DNA from: Yponomeuta sedellus
Lineage: Eukaryota; Arthropoda; Insecta; Lepidoptera; Yponomeutidae
Length of the DNA: 64,000 nt
Reading direction: 5' to 3'
NCBI GenBank assembly: GCA_934045075.1
Contig: OW203751.1
Location: forward strand, 2,925,822 to 2,989,821
In this document: piece by piece, positions 13,519 to 22,803 of the stretch
Layout of the letters: each line of letters opens with the position of its first letter
Numbering within the stretch: position 1 is the stretch's first letter
The notes under the pieces: generated by a model
The model's database searches: none
What the model saw: the letters and a program-made list of their open reading frames with translations, nothing else
Told to the model about the DNA's origin: nothing
Position numbers and translations under genes: made by a program

Positions 13519-14218
13519 CTAGCTGAACCAGCGAACTTCGTACCGCCTAACAGTCGATTTTTTAATAATTTTTTTCTCCCTACGAACCATCCTCGTACTT
13601 CAAGGAATATCCTAAAAAAAGAATTAGCGAAATCGGTTCAGCTGATCTCGAGATTTGCGCTTACCAACACATTCAGCGATTCATTTTTAGGGTTCCGTAC
13701 CTCAAAAGGAAAAAACGGAACCCTTATAGGATCACTTTGTTGTCCGTCTGTCCGTCCGTCCGTCTGTCAAGACCCTTTTTCTCAGGAACGCGTGGAGGTA
13801 TGAAGCTGAAATTTATATCAATTACTCAGGTCTACTGTCCCTTGAAGCTGTGAAAAAATCAAACTTCTAAGCCAACGCAATCAAAAGATACAGCCGTTTA
13901 TGCCGCAAATTTTCGACACTTGCAAGGGAATCAAAACCTACAGGGTGCTTCCCGTGAACTCAGAATCTTGAAATTTGGTACGAAGCAACGTCTTATAGCA
14001 TAGATAAAGGAAAAATTACGAAAACCATAAATTTTTAGTTACATCACATAATATATATTTTTTTAATAATTTTAAACTTACAACCCATTTCCTCATAAAC
14101 GCGTAGAGGTATTAAATTGAAATTCATACCAAATACTCAGGTCTATAATACAGGTTTGTACGGAACCCTCGGTGCGCGAGTCTGACTCGCACTTGGCCGG
14201 TTTTTTATATTATAGATG
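13519..14218 (-). mobile_element. Helitron-1 copy, interrupted
   Basis: Reversed: CTAG end at 13519-13522 (CTAGCTGAACCAGCGAACTT), body to ATTCATTTTTA at 13689, then a foreign insert, then TATTATAGA at about 14210-14218, which is the TC end. Removing the insert restores the same end as the copies at 22804 and 60054. Confidence 0.7.
13690..14206 (+). mobile_element. repeat I (GGGTTCCGTACC element) inside Helitron-1
   Basis: Left edge GGGTTCCGTACCTCAAAAGG; right edge TACGGAACCCTCGGTGCGCG followed by CACTTGGCCGGTTTTTTA. The edges form an inverted GGGTTCCGTA pair inside the element, and the insertion site shows TA on both sides. (GTCC)n follows the left edge. Fragments occur near 28705, 31800 and 52835. 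Confidence 0.6.
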
Positions 14219-14312
14219 CACTAACCCGTGCTAAGGACAATGTTAAAAACCTTTTTAGAGGCTTAAAATTCCACACATTCATTTTTAGCCTCTAAATAGG
14301 CCTTTATAATAA
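14216..14312. mobile_element. SINE-C inverted tails only, core lost
   Basis: Reversed tail TGCACTAACCCGTGCTAAGG to TTAAAATTCCACACA is joined directly to forward ATTTTTAGCCTCTAAATAGG. No tRNA-like core remains between the arms, as if the hairpin centre was deleted. Confidence 0.65.
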
Positions 14313-14472
14313 TAAATTAGTGTCATGTGATAGCTAACTTGTTGAGGTACCTGAAAAAATGTAAACAATCTTGATAGTTATGTCTTTTTATCGATACGCA
14401 ATACTTTTTAACTTGAAATCTTTACACTTTACCAATTCAATCTGAAATTTAATGTAATTTCATGAAATTCAA

Positions 14473-14980
14473 GTCATCATCATCATCAACCCATTATGTC
14501 CCCACCGAGGGGCGCGGGTCTCTTCCCTGAGGAAGGTATTGGCCATATTTTGAAACGAAACTAAAACTTTCGTAAGCACAACACATTGTAGACTTTTAGT
14601 CCGAGTGTGAGACGAGCAACCGACGACGCGAGCTCCGTCTCTGCTCACCATGATTAAGCTCTGCGAATCGGAGCGAAACCCGGTCGGACTTTTCCGATAT
14701 AATAACCCCCGTAAGTAGATCCTAAAAGTCTACAATGTACTGGCCATACTCCACCACGGGGGCCAAGTCCGAATTGGCGGAGGCTTGCGAGACTAGTGGC
14801 TGGTCTTACAGTCAGAAGTTTTCAAGCCGCCCTAAGGCCTCTGACTTGACTTAACGACTCCATCTATGGACGGCAGCCGGCCAACTGCTTAACGTGCCTT
14901 GCGAAGCACGGAACCGCTCGGAACAATGCCACTAGCGTTAGTCAAAGACGGTCACCCATCCATGCACCGAACTCGCCCTG
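14473..14980 (-). mobile_element. 5S-SINE copy 4 (second subtype), interrupted
   Basis: Second subtype: tail ATCAACCCATTATGTCCCCA, GTGGCTGGTCTTACAGTCAG, CATCTATGGACGGCAGCCGG. It is split at 14540-14547 by MITE-R. The box C region CACCCATCCATGCACCGAAC remains at 14956; the outermost head is truncated. Confidence 0.8.
14548..14740 (+). mobile_element. MITE-R copy 1 with 8 bp TSD
   Basis: Inserted in a 5S-SINE; TGGCCATA is repeated at 14540-14547 and 14741-14748. The left end carries ACTTTCGTAAGCACAACACA; inner arms are TGTAGACTTTTAGTCCG and CCTAAAAGTCTACA. The core reads GACGACGCGAGCTCCGTCTC. An 8 bp duplication fits hAT-type mobilisation. Confidence 0.75.
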
Positions 14981-14983
14981 TTC

Positions 14984-15110
14984 TTATACTTTATTGCACA
15001 CGAAACATTAAGTAGGACATCAGATTAGAAATGACATGTACAAAGGCGAGCTTATCTCTATAATAGATTTCTTCCGGCAAACCTTGGAGAATCGGAGCAG
15101 CAGTAAAAAA
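14984..15110 (-). mobile_element. LINE-Q 3' end
   Basis: TATACTTTATTGCACACGAA and GGCGAGCTTATCTCTATAAT then CCGGCAAACCTTGGAGAATC, matching the copy at 12167. It abuts the truncated 5S-SINE head. Confidence 0.6.
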
Positions 15111-15138
15111 CGGGTCTATATACGTGTACAAAATACAA

Positions 15139-15625
15139 TCTATTTATTCTTACTTGTCCAATTTAGTAATAATAATAATAATATTCATGGACATATTACA
15201 CAGATCTCGTTAGCCCTATACTAAGTACAACTAAATGACTTGTGTTATAGGTGCTAACTCGACGATATATTTAATACAATAAATACATAAATAACATCAA
15301 AGACCCAAGACAAACTAGAAAAGTTCGTTTCCTAGTTTGACCCGGCCGGGGATCGAACCGGATACCTTCGGTGGCACAGTCAGCGTGCCAAACCGCTGCG
15401 CCACCGAGGCCGTCAAACAAAGATTCAACCCTTAAACTGTGACTTTTTAGTCCAAAACTGCCATATTTCCATAAATGAAGTTACTTGGAACACTCTTTTA
15501 GATAACACGCTGCCAATTTTATACATAGTTCATGAATTTGCGAGAAAATGTCTAGTTTAGGCACCTAACCTCAATTTTAAGGTTAGAATCTTGTTTACTA
15601 AATTGGACAAGTAAGAATAAATAGA
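15139..15625. mobile_element. TIR-U candidate element with SINE-A inside
   Basis: TCTATTTATTCTTACTTGTC begins a 28 bp segment at 15139-15166 whose exact reverse complement is at 15598-15625. The internal stretch AACACGCTGCCAATTTTATA is repeated in reverse near 33252-33297, so this is a dispersed element. No TSD was found. Confidence 0.55.
15178..15414 (-). mobile_element. SINE-A copy 4
   Basis: Tail ATATTCATGGACATATTACA at left, inverted B box GGGGATCGAACCGG, head CCGCTGCGCCACCGAGGCCG ending at 15414. It lies within TIR-U. Confidence 0.85.
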
Positions 15626-15762
15626 CTGTAAACTACATAGACTGCAAAAACCCTTAACAATAACCTAAGCAGATATTAACAATACACTACATAGACTAAA
15701 TACCCTATGATGCTTAACCTTCGCAATAATAATTATAATAAATATTCATTGACATATAGCCC

Positions 15763-15895
15763 TCTGGCTATCTGGCTGGCAGTCCGTGTCGCGGGTTCGA
15801 ATCCCGGCATGGGTGGAATTTTTAGCCTCTAAATTTTATAGGTTTTTAAAATTGTCCTTGGCGCGGGTTAGTGCATTAAAAATACAAATAGTATT
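15763..15895 (+). mobile_element. SINE-C copy, core and tail
   Basis: B box GGGTTCGAATCCCGGCATGG, GGTTTTTAAAATTGTCCTTG and tail GGGTTAGTGCATTAAAAATA. The 5' part is lost. Its tail faces the reversed tail of the next copy, forming a tail-to-tail inverted pair. Confidence 0.7.
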
Positions 15896-16117
15896 ATACT
15901 ATTTTTATTTTTAATGCACTAACCCGTGCTAAGGACAAATTTAAAAATCTATTTAGAAGCTAAAAATTTCACCCATGCCGGGATTCGAACCCGCAACCTC
16001 TGGCTTTCCGTGCCAGAGCACGTGCACGAGCACGTGCTCTGGCACGGAAAGCCAGAGGTTGCGGGTTCGAATCCCGGCATGGGTGAAATTTTTAGCCTCT
16101 TAATAGATTTTTAAAAA
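15896..16117. mobile_element. SINE-C head-to-head hairpin copy
   Basis: A reversed tail-core half (from TTAATGCACTAACCCGTGCT) meets a forward core-tail half at GAGCACGTGC / acga / GCACGTGCTC, centred near 16027. At least 63 bp each side are perfectly complementary, including both copies of the B box (inverted and direct). The family leader is missing; the sequence folds as one long hairpin. Confidence 0.85.
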
Positions 16118-16119
16118 TA

Positions 16120-16340
16120 GTATTATTATAAAGGCGTCACTTCTAAACGAATGGATCGATTTTAATAAAATTTGGTATGGAGTTAGCTGACACCCTAGAT
16201 TAACACGTAGGCTACGTTTTAGTTAAGTTTATACTTTATTGTACACGAAAAACACAAAAAAAGAAAATACGTGTGCAAAGGCGAGCTTCTCTCTGTAAGA
16301 GATTTCTTCCAGCAAACCTACAGGCTACGTTTTACTGCGG
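16120..16340 (-). mobile_element. Helitron-like fragment with LINE-Q insertion (16222-16321)
   Basis: ATTATAAAGGCGTCACTTCT to the AGGCTACGTTTTA block is a Helitron-like repeat. AGGCTACGTTTTA is duplicated at 16209-16221 and 16322-16334, bracketing a reversed LINE-Q 3' end (TATACTTTATTGTACACGAA). The 13 bp duplication shows LINE-Q inserts by target-primed reverse transcription. Confidence 0.7.
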
Positions 16341-16497
16341 GACAATATCTTATTCTCAAGGGAAAATCCATAAACCGCCGGTAACACTGCTGCTAAGCCG
16401 CGTTTTCACGGTCTTAGTGCGCTCGGTCGCTTCTGATTGGCTACTTTGGTGTTGTCAAGAAAAACCGTCCAATCTGGAGCATTAGTTTACTCTGATG

Positions 16498-16707
16498 GCG
16501 TCGTAAACGGCGACTAAGGGACACAAACAGGGGGGGGCAGCAGCGCCCTCTGCAGTACAATTCCACCAAACTGCGATCTCCAACCCGCATGCCCAGCGTG
16601 GGGATTATGGGCATTACCCCCCAATGATGGCACAACCTTGCGCTGTGGCGCTCATTTGGGGAGGGCTATGTCCAGCAGTGGACTAATATAGCCTGAAGAA
16701 GAAGATG
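16498..16707 (+). mobile_element. E unit copy 1
   Basis: GTCGTAAACGGCGACTAAGG, CAGCAGCGCCCTCTGCAGTA, CCCGCATGCCCAGCGTGGGG and the RTE-like end GTCCAGCAGTGGACTAATAT with (GAA)n. The last 60 bp match the RTE C-terminus at 203-370, so the unit carries a LINE-derived tail. Confidence 0.7.
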
Positions 16708-16929
16708 GCGTACTAGGTCCGAGCGTACTAAGACCGTGTAAACCTGGCCTTAAACACGTAAGGTTGTCTATCGGAAAGTCTTGTAAAATCAGATAAAAAG
16801 CGTGACTGAAAAGAAAGACTGAACGTTGCTCAAAATCAGAGAGGGTAGGTTGATATTTTTTTGTGTGCTAACTCAAGTGTCGTCAGTCCGCTCGCCGTCA
16901 TAACCAAATACAGGTGTAGTGTATATTCT
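16708..16929. other. no recognised content
   Basis: Short unassigned stretch between E unit 1 and a MITE-K copy. Confidence 0.3.
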
Positions 16930-17150
16930 GTGAAGTTCGGGGCAATTTCTAAGAATTTCGTTAAGTAAATGCTCAACTGTAGTGCTGTCTCATCAAATTT
17001 CTCAGCAAAGAGCGTGACGGAACACTACTTAAGTATTTTACTGTAAAATTCTTAATTCAGAGACCGGCCTATGGCCTGTGGGGGAGTTTCTGAATTGAAA
17101 ATTTCGCTAAATAAATACTTAACTGTATCTTGTGATTACTTAGTGCGAAT
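16930..17150 (+). mobile_element. MITE-K copy plus adjacent half-copy
   Basis: TTTCTAAGAATTTCGTTAAG, AGAGCGTGACGGAACA and TTCTTAATTCAGAGACCGGC form a copy of about 140 bp with complementary ends. A second left end, GAGTTTCTGAATTGAAAATT, follows at 17086. This family forms the tandem array at 33298. Confidence 0.65.
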
Positions 17151-17284
17151 CAATTTAAATACTATGAACTATTTCAATACGTGCATAATTGTGGATAAGA
17201 TAATACATATCAGTTGGTGAAGTTCGATTATTCGCAGGCTTTGGTAAGCTTTATTAATCCTTTTTTTAATTTTTTAGCCTATAT

Positions 17285-17405
17285 TATAAGCGTCCCGCTG
17301 CAAGAGCGGTGGTAGCGAAGGGGTTGAATGCAGGCTTGGCAATCGGGAGGTCTTGGGTTCAAATTCCGTGTACCGATGACGAAGGGTCGGTTTCTGAATT
17401 GAGAA
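17285..17405 (+). mobile_element. tRNA-like SINE head, unassigned family
   Basis: A-box-like GAGCGGTGGTAGCGAAGG and B box GGTTCAAATTCC about 45 bp apart. The sequence continues GGTCGGTTTCTGAATTGAGA, the MITE-K end. Only one copy is seen here. Confidence 0.4.
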
Positions 17406-17412
17406 ATACGAA

Positions 17413-17603
17413 GCGCTCGTAGTCTAGTGGTAAAGAGTGATAGGAATTAATCACTTCAGTTAATCAACAGCGCGGTCAGGTGCAGGATGGGTGACCATCC
17501 CGTGACTACCGCTAGGGGCATTTTTCCGAGCGCTTCCGTGCTTCGCGAGGTACGTTAAGCCATCGGTGCCGGCTGTCATGTAATGGCCGTCGCTAAGCCA
17601 TGG
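17413..17603 (+). mobile_element. 5S-SINE copy 5, 3'-truncated
   Basis: Head GCGCTCGTAGTCTAGTGG, box A GTTAATCAACAGCGCGG, box C GGATGGGTGACCATCCCG, to GTCGCTAAGCCATGG. The 3' half is absent. Confidence 0.8.
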
Positions 17604-17879
17604 CAAATATTTATTTAATCTAGCTTAGCAATAATAAAAGCTATAGGAATTTTCATTACGAAAAATCTCCAAACCAGTTGGTGGGTACGTTATTATTCGT
17701 GTCTCATAATGCCCACACCGAGTGGAATTATGCAAAAAATATATATACAGGGTTATTTAAAACACGCGCAATTACCCGTAACTTCCACACAACGCAACCG
17801 CTTGACCGTCTCAAACTGATAGGTACCCTGTACTATAGTAACCAGGGACTTCAAACATGAAACTACACCTAGAATGAGG

Positions 17880-18145
17880 ACACTTTTAAAAACCTATTTA
17901 GAGGCTTAAAATTCCACCCTTGCAGGGATTCGAACCCGCGACCTCTGGCTATCCGTGCCAGCGCTCTTTCCAACTGAGCTCATGGGCGACTCACCGGCAT
18001 CAGTGAAATTTCGAACCTCTTTACAATATTCTCTGTATTACGTACAGGCAGCGACATCTGGCTGAAATGATTTGCATCACTTGCAGCCCCGAGTACCTAC
18101 TTTCCAGTCAGGTTTTACATCGGAATGATATCGCTGTTCCTACAT
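17880..18145 (-). mobile_element. SINE-C copy, long form
   Basis: Reversed core (inverted B box GGGATTCGAACCC, CAACTGAGCTCATGGGC), leader CTCTGTATTACGTACAGGC and 5' extension to ATCGCTGTTCCTACAT. The outer tail beyond AACCTATTT is missing. Confidence 0.8.
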
Positions 18146-18154
18146 AAATATATT

Positions 18155-18363
18155 CTTTTCAATGGACTAACCCGTGCTAAGGACAATATTAAAAGCCTAT
18201 TTAGAGGCTAAAAATTCCACCCATGCCGGGATTCGTTGAGTTGGAAAGAGCGCTGAGCCAGAGGTCGCGGGTTGGAATCCCGGCATGGGTGGAATGTTTA
18301 GCCTCTAAATAGGTTTTTAAAATTGTCCTTAGCACGGGTTAGTGCATTAAAAATAATGTAATC
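18155..18363. mobile_element. SINE-C head-to-head hairpin copy
   Basis: A reversed tail to CCATGCCGGGATTCG is joined to forward TTGAGTTGGAAAGAGCGCTG, a damaged core and a full forward tail ending GGGTTAGTGCATTAAAAATA. Both outer arms are full tails, about 80 bp complementary. Confidence 0.8.
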
Positions 18364-18384
18364 ATGAGGACACTTGTACATTTG

Positions 18385-18466
18385 AACGGCGGCCCCCAGT
18401 GGGCATCGGACCCACGTCCTCTTGGAACCCAAGTGCCTTAACGGCTAGATTAACGAGGCAGTCAAA
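18385..18466 (-). mobile_element. tRNA-like SINE head, reversed
   Basis: Reverse complement has A-box-like TAGCCGTTAAGGCACTTGG and B-box-like GTGGGTCCGATGCCCAC. Single copy here; family unknown. Confidence 0.4.
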
Positions 18467-18576
18467 AACTCCAATTAGAATTCATGTCTTACATTAAATT
18501 TGTATCAAAATATTAGTTTCATGTATTACTTATGCCAGCGAAAACTTTAAGCATCGAATTTAACTAATAAATTTCT

Positions 18577-18792
18577 TTATCGGTTTATAATTAACATGAC
18601 AATCTTTAATGAATTTATGCTTCTTTGGAAGTTTAGGGCAGGTAAGTTTATAACGTTGCAAACCTCTTTAAATTTTTTTTTTATATCGATTAATTTTTGT
18701 ATATCATTTTCATAATTTAAAATTACGTCACCTGTTTTTGAGATTTCCTTCATTTTTAGCATTGCTACTTCACATTTCGACTGGACGACCAT
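18577..18792 (-). pseudogene. unknown coding remnant, second copy near 63340
   Basis: A 71-codon frame, lysine- and isoleucine-rich with a helical, possibly coiled-coil character. The segment SKCEVAMLKMKEISKTGDVI has a decayed relative on the minus strand around 63360-63425 (SKCKAVMLKMREILKMGDVI, then stops). Conservation at the protein level between two dispersed copies implies a mobile element or pseudogene family. I do not recognise the protein. Confidence 0.4.
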
Positions 18793-18903
18793 ATAAATCG
18801 TCCTTTACCTACTTATATTGTTTTTTACCGGGTTTCCTGTTTATATTATAAATAAAATACATTTATATCACTTTCTATTTATGTTTATCATTATTTGTAT
18901 GAA

Positions 18904-19100
18904 TCTTCTCGAATGGAGACCACGACTCGGCAAGCGTAGTGTAGGATGCCCTCCAGCCAGATGGACCGACGACCTGAAAAAGGTGGCTGGTGGTGACTGG
19001 ATGGCGAAAACGGGAGATCGGGTCTTGTGGCGCACCCTGGGGGAGGCTTATGTCCAGCAGTGGACTGCAATAGGCTGAAATGAATGAATGAATGAATTAT
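18904..19100 (+). pseudogene. RTE-like ORF2 C-terminus with (AATG)n tail
   Basis: In-frame EWRPRLGKRSVGCPPARW, then WRTLGEAYVQQWTAIG before the stop at 19076-19078. The tail is (AATG)n rather than (GAT)n. About 60 residues of the C-terminus survive; the catalytic RT domain is absent. Confidence 0.7.
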
Positions 19101-19214
19101 TTGTATGTATCTATTTAGGGTTAGTAATAATAATATTAACAAAAACATTTACATACAAGCACAAGTTAGTATAATTGTTTTCTTAATTAAGCATGTTTTT
19201 TTCGAATGTATCTA

Positions 19215-19395
19215 AAATATTTTGTTTCATTTGTTCAGCTACTGCCTTCTCCAATATATTGCTCCAGTCCATCCAAAGGTTGTCTGGTAGAGATCACTTT
19301 TAGTGATAAGGCCGCCGTCTGTACTCTTACTTTAAGAAATATTTGTGTAATTTCCTTTTTTATGTACAAAAAAGTGTTCTCTATTCTATCTATCC
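19215..19395 (+). mobile_element. LINE-T related 3' end
   Basis: CCATCCAAAGGTTGTCTGGT, AGATCACTTTTAGTGATAAG (the same hairpin with compensating changes), GGCCGCCGTCTGTACT and AAAGTGTTCTCTATTCTATC. The stem bases differ from LINE-T but still pair, evidence that the fold matters. Confidence 0.65.
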
Positions 19396-19484
19396 ATAAT
19401 TAAAACACAGTTGAAGTCGCTCCAGTTTTATTTATAAAACGCTTTAAAACATCACAAGTTTTTAACAGAATAGACTTTTAAACA

Positions 19485-20092
19485 AGATAGATAGAGAAAA
19501 CTTTATTGTACATAAAAATGGCAATAACGGAATGGATTTTTTTAAAACGTAGTAGGTCCTTCAACGCTGTCCAACGGTAGAGTTGTAACTGTCGACATCG
19601 AACAGACACGTATTGCGCACAAAAAATAACCCTGTATATCATGACAATCCTTTAACGACACCAAATTAGACCATTAGAATTCCGTCGCTGTTCGCTAAAA
19701 CAGCTGTTAAAGGCATTTGAACACGACCAGCGTAACTTGAAATCGCAGTTCACGAAAATTTCCACACAAATGACTGAAGAAGACCGACGCGGTGCGGGTC
19801 ATCTTTCATTTAAGTATGTGGCTAACAATGTGCAAGGAAACCGTTTGTGTTATGATTAAAATGCATTAGTTACAAACTTCCTTAGTAAGTCGATAGACGC
19901 AAACAAATTCTCAGAAGAGTTGGAGTCAAAGAGGGCAATCGTAATAAGGAAACGGCACTTCTCTACCTGTTATACGGTTCAAAAGTAGCCGTTTGTTAGG
20001 TCAATGACACGTAAATTACAGTGACTAGAACGCATAATGCCCGGCACGTGTCTTGACCGAAAATCCGCGGCGTCTAAAGTTCTGAAATGAAA
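19485..20092. other. reversed LINE tail at left, rest unassigned
   Basis: AGATAGATAGAGAAAACTTT at 19487 is a reversed LINE 3' tail. 19535-20092 shows no repeat match and no supported exon. Confidence 0.4.
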
Positions 20093-20418
20093 TCATCATC
20101 AACCCATTATGTCCCCACCGAGCGGCACGGGTCTCTTCCCTAAGGAAGGTATAGGCCATACTCCACCACGGGGACCAAGTCCGGATTGGTGGAGGCTTGC
20201 AAGACTTGTGGCTGGTCTTACCGTCAGAAGTTTTCAAGCCGCCCTAAGGCCTCTGACTTGGCTTAACGACTGCCATCTATCGACGGCAGCCGGCACCAAC
20301 TGCTCGCGCCTTGCGCAGCCCTAACGTTTGTCACAGACGGTCATCCGTCCATGCACAGAACGCACCCTATGTTGCTTAAGCTTCGTGATCGTTTAAGATC
20401 ACTCAGGCAGCCGGGGCT
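20093..20418 (-). mobile_element. 5S-SINE copy 6 (second subtype)
   Basis: Tail ATCAACCCATTATGTCCCCA, GATGGCAGTC-type region (CTGCCATCTATCGACGGCAG) and 5S-derived CCTATGTTGCTTAAGCTTCG at the head, ending AGCCGGGGCT. This subtype keeps more of the 5S match (box A reads AAGCAACATAGGG in sense). Confidence 0.85.
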
Positions 20419-20428
20419 ATGAGCGATT

Positions 20429-20552
20429 GAAATGAAATGAAATGAATTTATTTGAAGGTAAAGAATTTACATTCGGTTTGCTGAATGTCAATTTACAATG
20501 TAAAATGTAAGCCGCTGTCTTCGGGGAGTAGTGTAGTGGAGAAAAAGGCAGA
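20429..20552 (-). mobile_element. LINE-V 3' end with (TTTCA)n tail
   Basis: GAAATGAAATGAAATGAATT then ATTTGAAGGTAAAGAATTTA and GCCGCTGTCTTCGGGGAG. A forward fragment of the same end lies within the 5S-SINE at 32339-32491. Confidence 0.55.
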
Positions 20553-20576
20553 GCTTTTTTGAACACTTTTTTATTC

Positions 20577-20886
20577 ACACTATTTTTATTTTAAATGCAC
20601 TAACCCGTGCTAAGGAACAAATTTAAAAACCTATTTAGAGGCTAAAAATTTCACCCATGCCGGGATTCGAACCCGCAACCTCTGGCTATCCGTACCAGCG
20701 CTCTACCAATTGAGCCAATGGGCGACTCACGGCATCAGTGAAATTTCGAACCTCTTTACAATATTCTCAGTATTACGTACAGGCAGCGACATCTGACTTA
20801 AGCAAATTGCATTACTTACAGCCCCGACCACCTACTTTGCAGTTAGGTTTTAACATCGGAACGATATCACTGTACCCACATGATTA
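20577..20886 (-). mobile_element. SINE-C, first of a tandem pair
   Basis: Complete reversed copy: tail, core, leader and 5' extension ending CCCACATGATTA. It runs directly into a second reversed copy with no spacer. Confidence 0.85.
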
Positions 20887-21085
20887 CACTATTTTTATTT
20901 TTAATGCACTAACCCGTGCTAAGGAACAAATTTAAAAACCTATTTAGAGGCTAAAAATTTCACCCATGCCGGGATTCGAACCCGCAACCTCTGGCTATCC
21001 GTACCAGCGCTCTACCAATTGAGCCAATGGGCGACTCATGGCATCAGTGAAATTTCGAACCTCTTTACAATATTCTCTGTAATAG
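20887..21085 (-). mobile_element. SINE-C, second of a tandem pair
   Basis: Begins CACTATTTTTATTTTTAATG immediately after the first copy and is nearly identical through the core. It ends early in the leader (ATATTCTCTGTAATAGG). Confidence 0.85.
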
Positions 21086-21089
21086 GTTT

Positions 21090-21734
21090 TTAAACTTTTT
21101 TATTTTTTTATTTTGAAACGCAGCTGTCAAAAATGTCGAGAATATTTCCGGTTATTCTGTGTAATTTCAAAACCTTTTTCGGCAATTTTGAATTTTGTTT
21201 CTGGCGCAGTTTGTTTTGTGCCAAATAAATTTTAAACGGCTCTCATAAAAGATGATGTTAAAACGAAAAAGGGATCCATCATTCACCAATAGTGAAAACA
21301 ATATTTGGTAAAGTAAAACCTTTAACGTCTTTTGGCAGCTGATATCTGACATTTGTCTGACTGTTAATCTGGTCTGAAGCTAATCGTCCAATATCGGCCG
21401 TTCAGAGACTTTAGTTTAAACTTTGGTTTACGGTGTGGGAGAAATCCAATTTATTATTTTAATCTCGATTAGGAGTCCAAAACCGGATTTAGCTTGCCGT
21501 AATTTAGATTTGGTTCTATGGAGAAAACGGCCCTTCAAGATGAAACACAGGGCTTTGTAACGTTAAATTTCCCCGTACTTGGTAGGCCATAGATAGCGAA
21601 GCAATAATAATGTCAGTCTTAAAAGTGTGAAATGATGCTAATCGAAAAGACAAAGGCGCAAATTTTTCATACTTTTATTTTGTAGTTTACGTAATTTTTA
21701 TCTCCATTTTATAGTATATTTGTGTAACTGTCGT
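21090..21734. other. no recognised content
   Basis: AT-rich, not matched to any family in the window. No exon can be supported. Confidence 0.35.
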
Positions 21735-21923
21735 GGCCAGTATTTAACGTGCTCAGTGGGTAGAACAATGGACTCGCAAGCGCGAGACCCAGGTTCGATT
21801 CCCAGTCCGGGCATGTACCTACCTATGACTTTGTTTAATTTCAAAGTTACGTACATTTGCGAATTTGTAGTCGCGACACCACAAGCTAACGGTGTAAGAA
21901 ACATTGTGAGGAAACCCGCCCTT
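21735..21923 (+). mobile_element. SINE-O with tRNA-like head
   Basis: A-box-like CGTGCTCAGTGGGTAGAAC and B box GGTTCGATTCCCAGTCC, then GTACGTACATTTGCGAATTT and GTGAGGAAACCC. This is the only copy here that still has both promoter boxes. Confidence 0.7.
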
Positions 21924-22139
21924 GGTATCAACCCTGGTATGACCCCAATGCTGGGGCACGGGTCTCTTCCTGCATCGCAGGAAGGTTAGGCCGTACTCCA
22001 CCACGGGGGCCAAGTCCGGGTTGGTGGAGGATTGTAAGGCAGTGGCGGGCCTTACTGTCAGAAGTTATCAAGCCGCCCATAAGGCCTTTGACATGGCTTA
22101 ACGACTGCCATTACATGACAGCCGGCACCAACGGCGTAA
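21924..22139 (-). mobile_element. 5S-SINE copy 7, 5'-truncated
   Basis: Tail GGTATCAACCCTGGTATGAC to CAGCCGGCACCAACGGC. The 5S-derived head is absent. Confidence 0.8.
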
Positions 22140-22222
22140 CACTTAATAGCGCTTCAAGTTTCCATCGACTGGCTTCTGGCAAGTTTACTAAGTAGTAACA
22201 TGTGCTTGTTTTTTTGTTCCAG

Positions 22223-22777
22223 GTTCACTAAGGGAGTGTCGCCAATCGCAAAAACAATAACAATAACAATTAACAAGACGATTGTTGCAAGTTGTATGAC
22301 TTAAACAAATTGGTGTATGTGTCGATAAAAAGTTAACGTACTGTTAACACACAGCTACACCAAGTACCTACCTACAAAATTTTGAGAGATAAATTCATAA
22401 TATTTTTATATATTTTTTTAAATAAAAGTGTTATTTTTTGTGTTCGTAATTCAAATTTTTTTTTTTATAAAAATATAAGTGTTAATTTTTTTTTATTTGG
22501 TGTTCGGTAAAAAAATACGTAGTTAGTTCTATAAATAAGTTTTAACAATTTAATGTTGCTTATATCGTATAAAAGTGAATATTTTAAGCCAATTTTATAA
22601 CATTACATTCTTTTTTATTATTTTTTAAACATAATTTGCTTGAAATAATAAAAAAAAATATTTTAAGTACTCTACTGCTAAGAAAGTGGCGACGTCAATA
22701 AGATAAAAATAAAATAAGTGTTATAATAAATATTCATCAAGAGGCAAAGAAAATCAACAAAATGCAGTCGTTCAACC
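22223..22777 (+). other. candidate host 5' exon with start codon near its end
   Basis: Upstream TGCTTGTTTTTTTGTTCCAG is a good splice acceptor ending at 22222. About 540 bp of AT-rich leader with AATAAA-like runs follows. ATG at 22762 sits in CAACAAAATGC, an excellent insect start context, and gives MQSFN and one base before the donor GTAAGTACC at 22778. No repeat covers it. Product unknown and no downstream exon identified, so this is suggestive only. A 26-codon frame also runs from 22224 to TAA at 22302. Confidence 0.3.
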
Positions 22778-22803
22778 GTAAGTACCTACCTTTAACATTT
22801 TTA

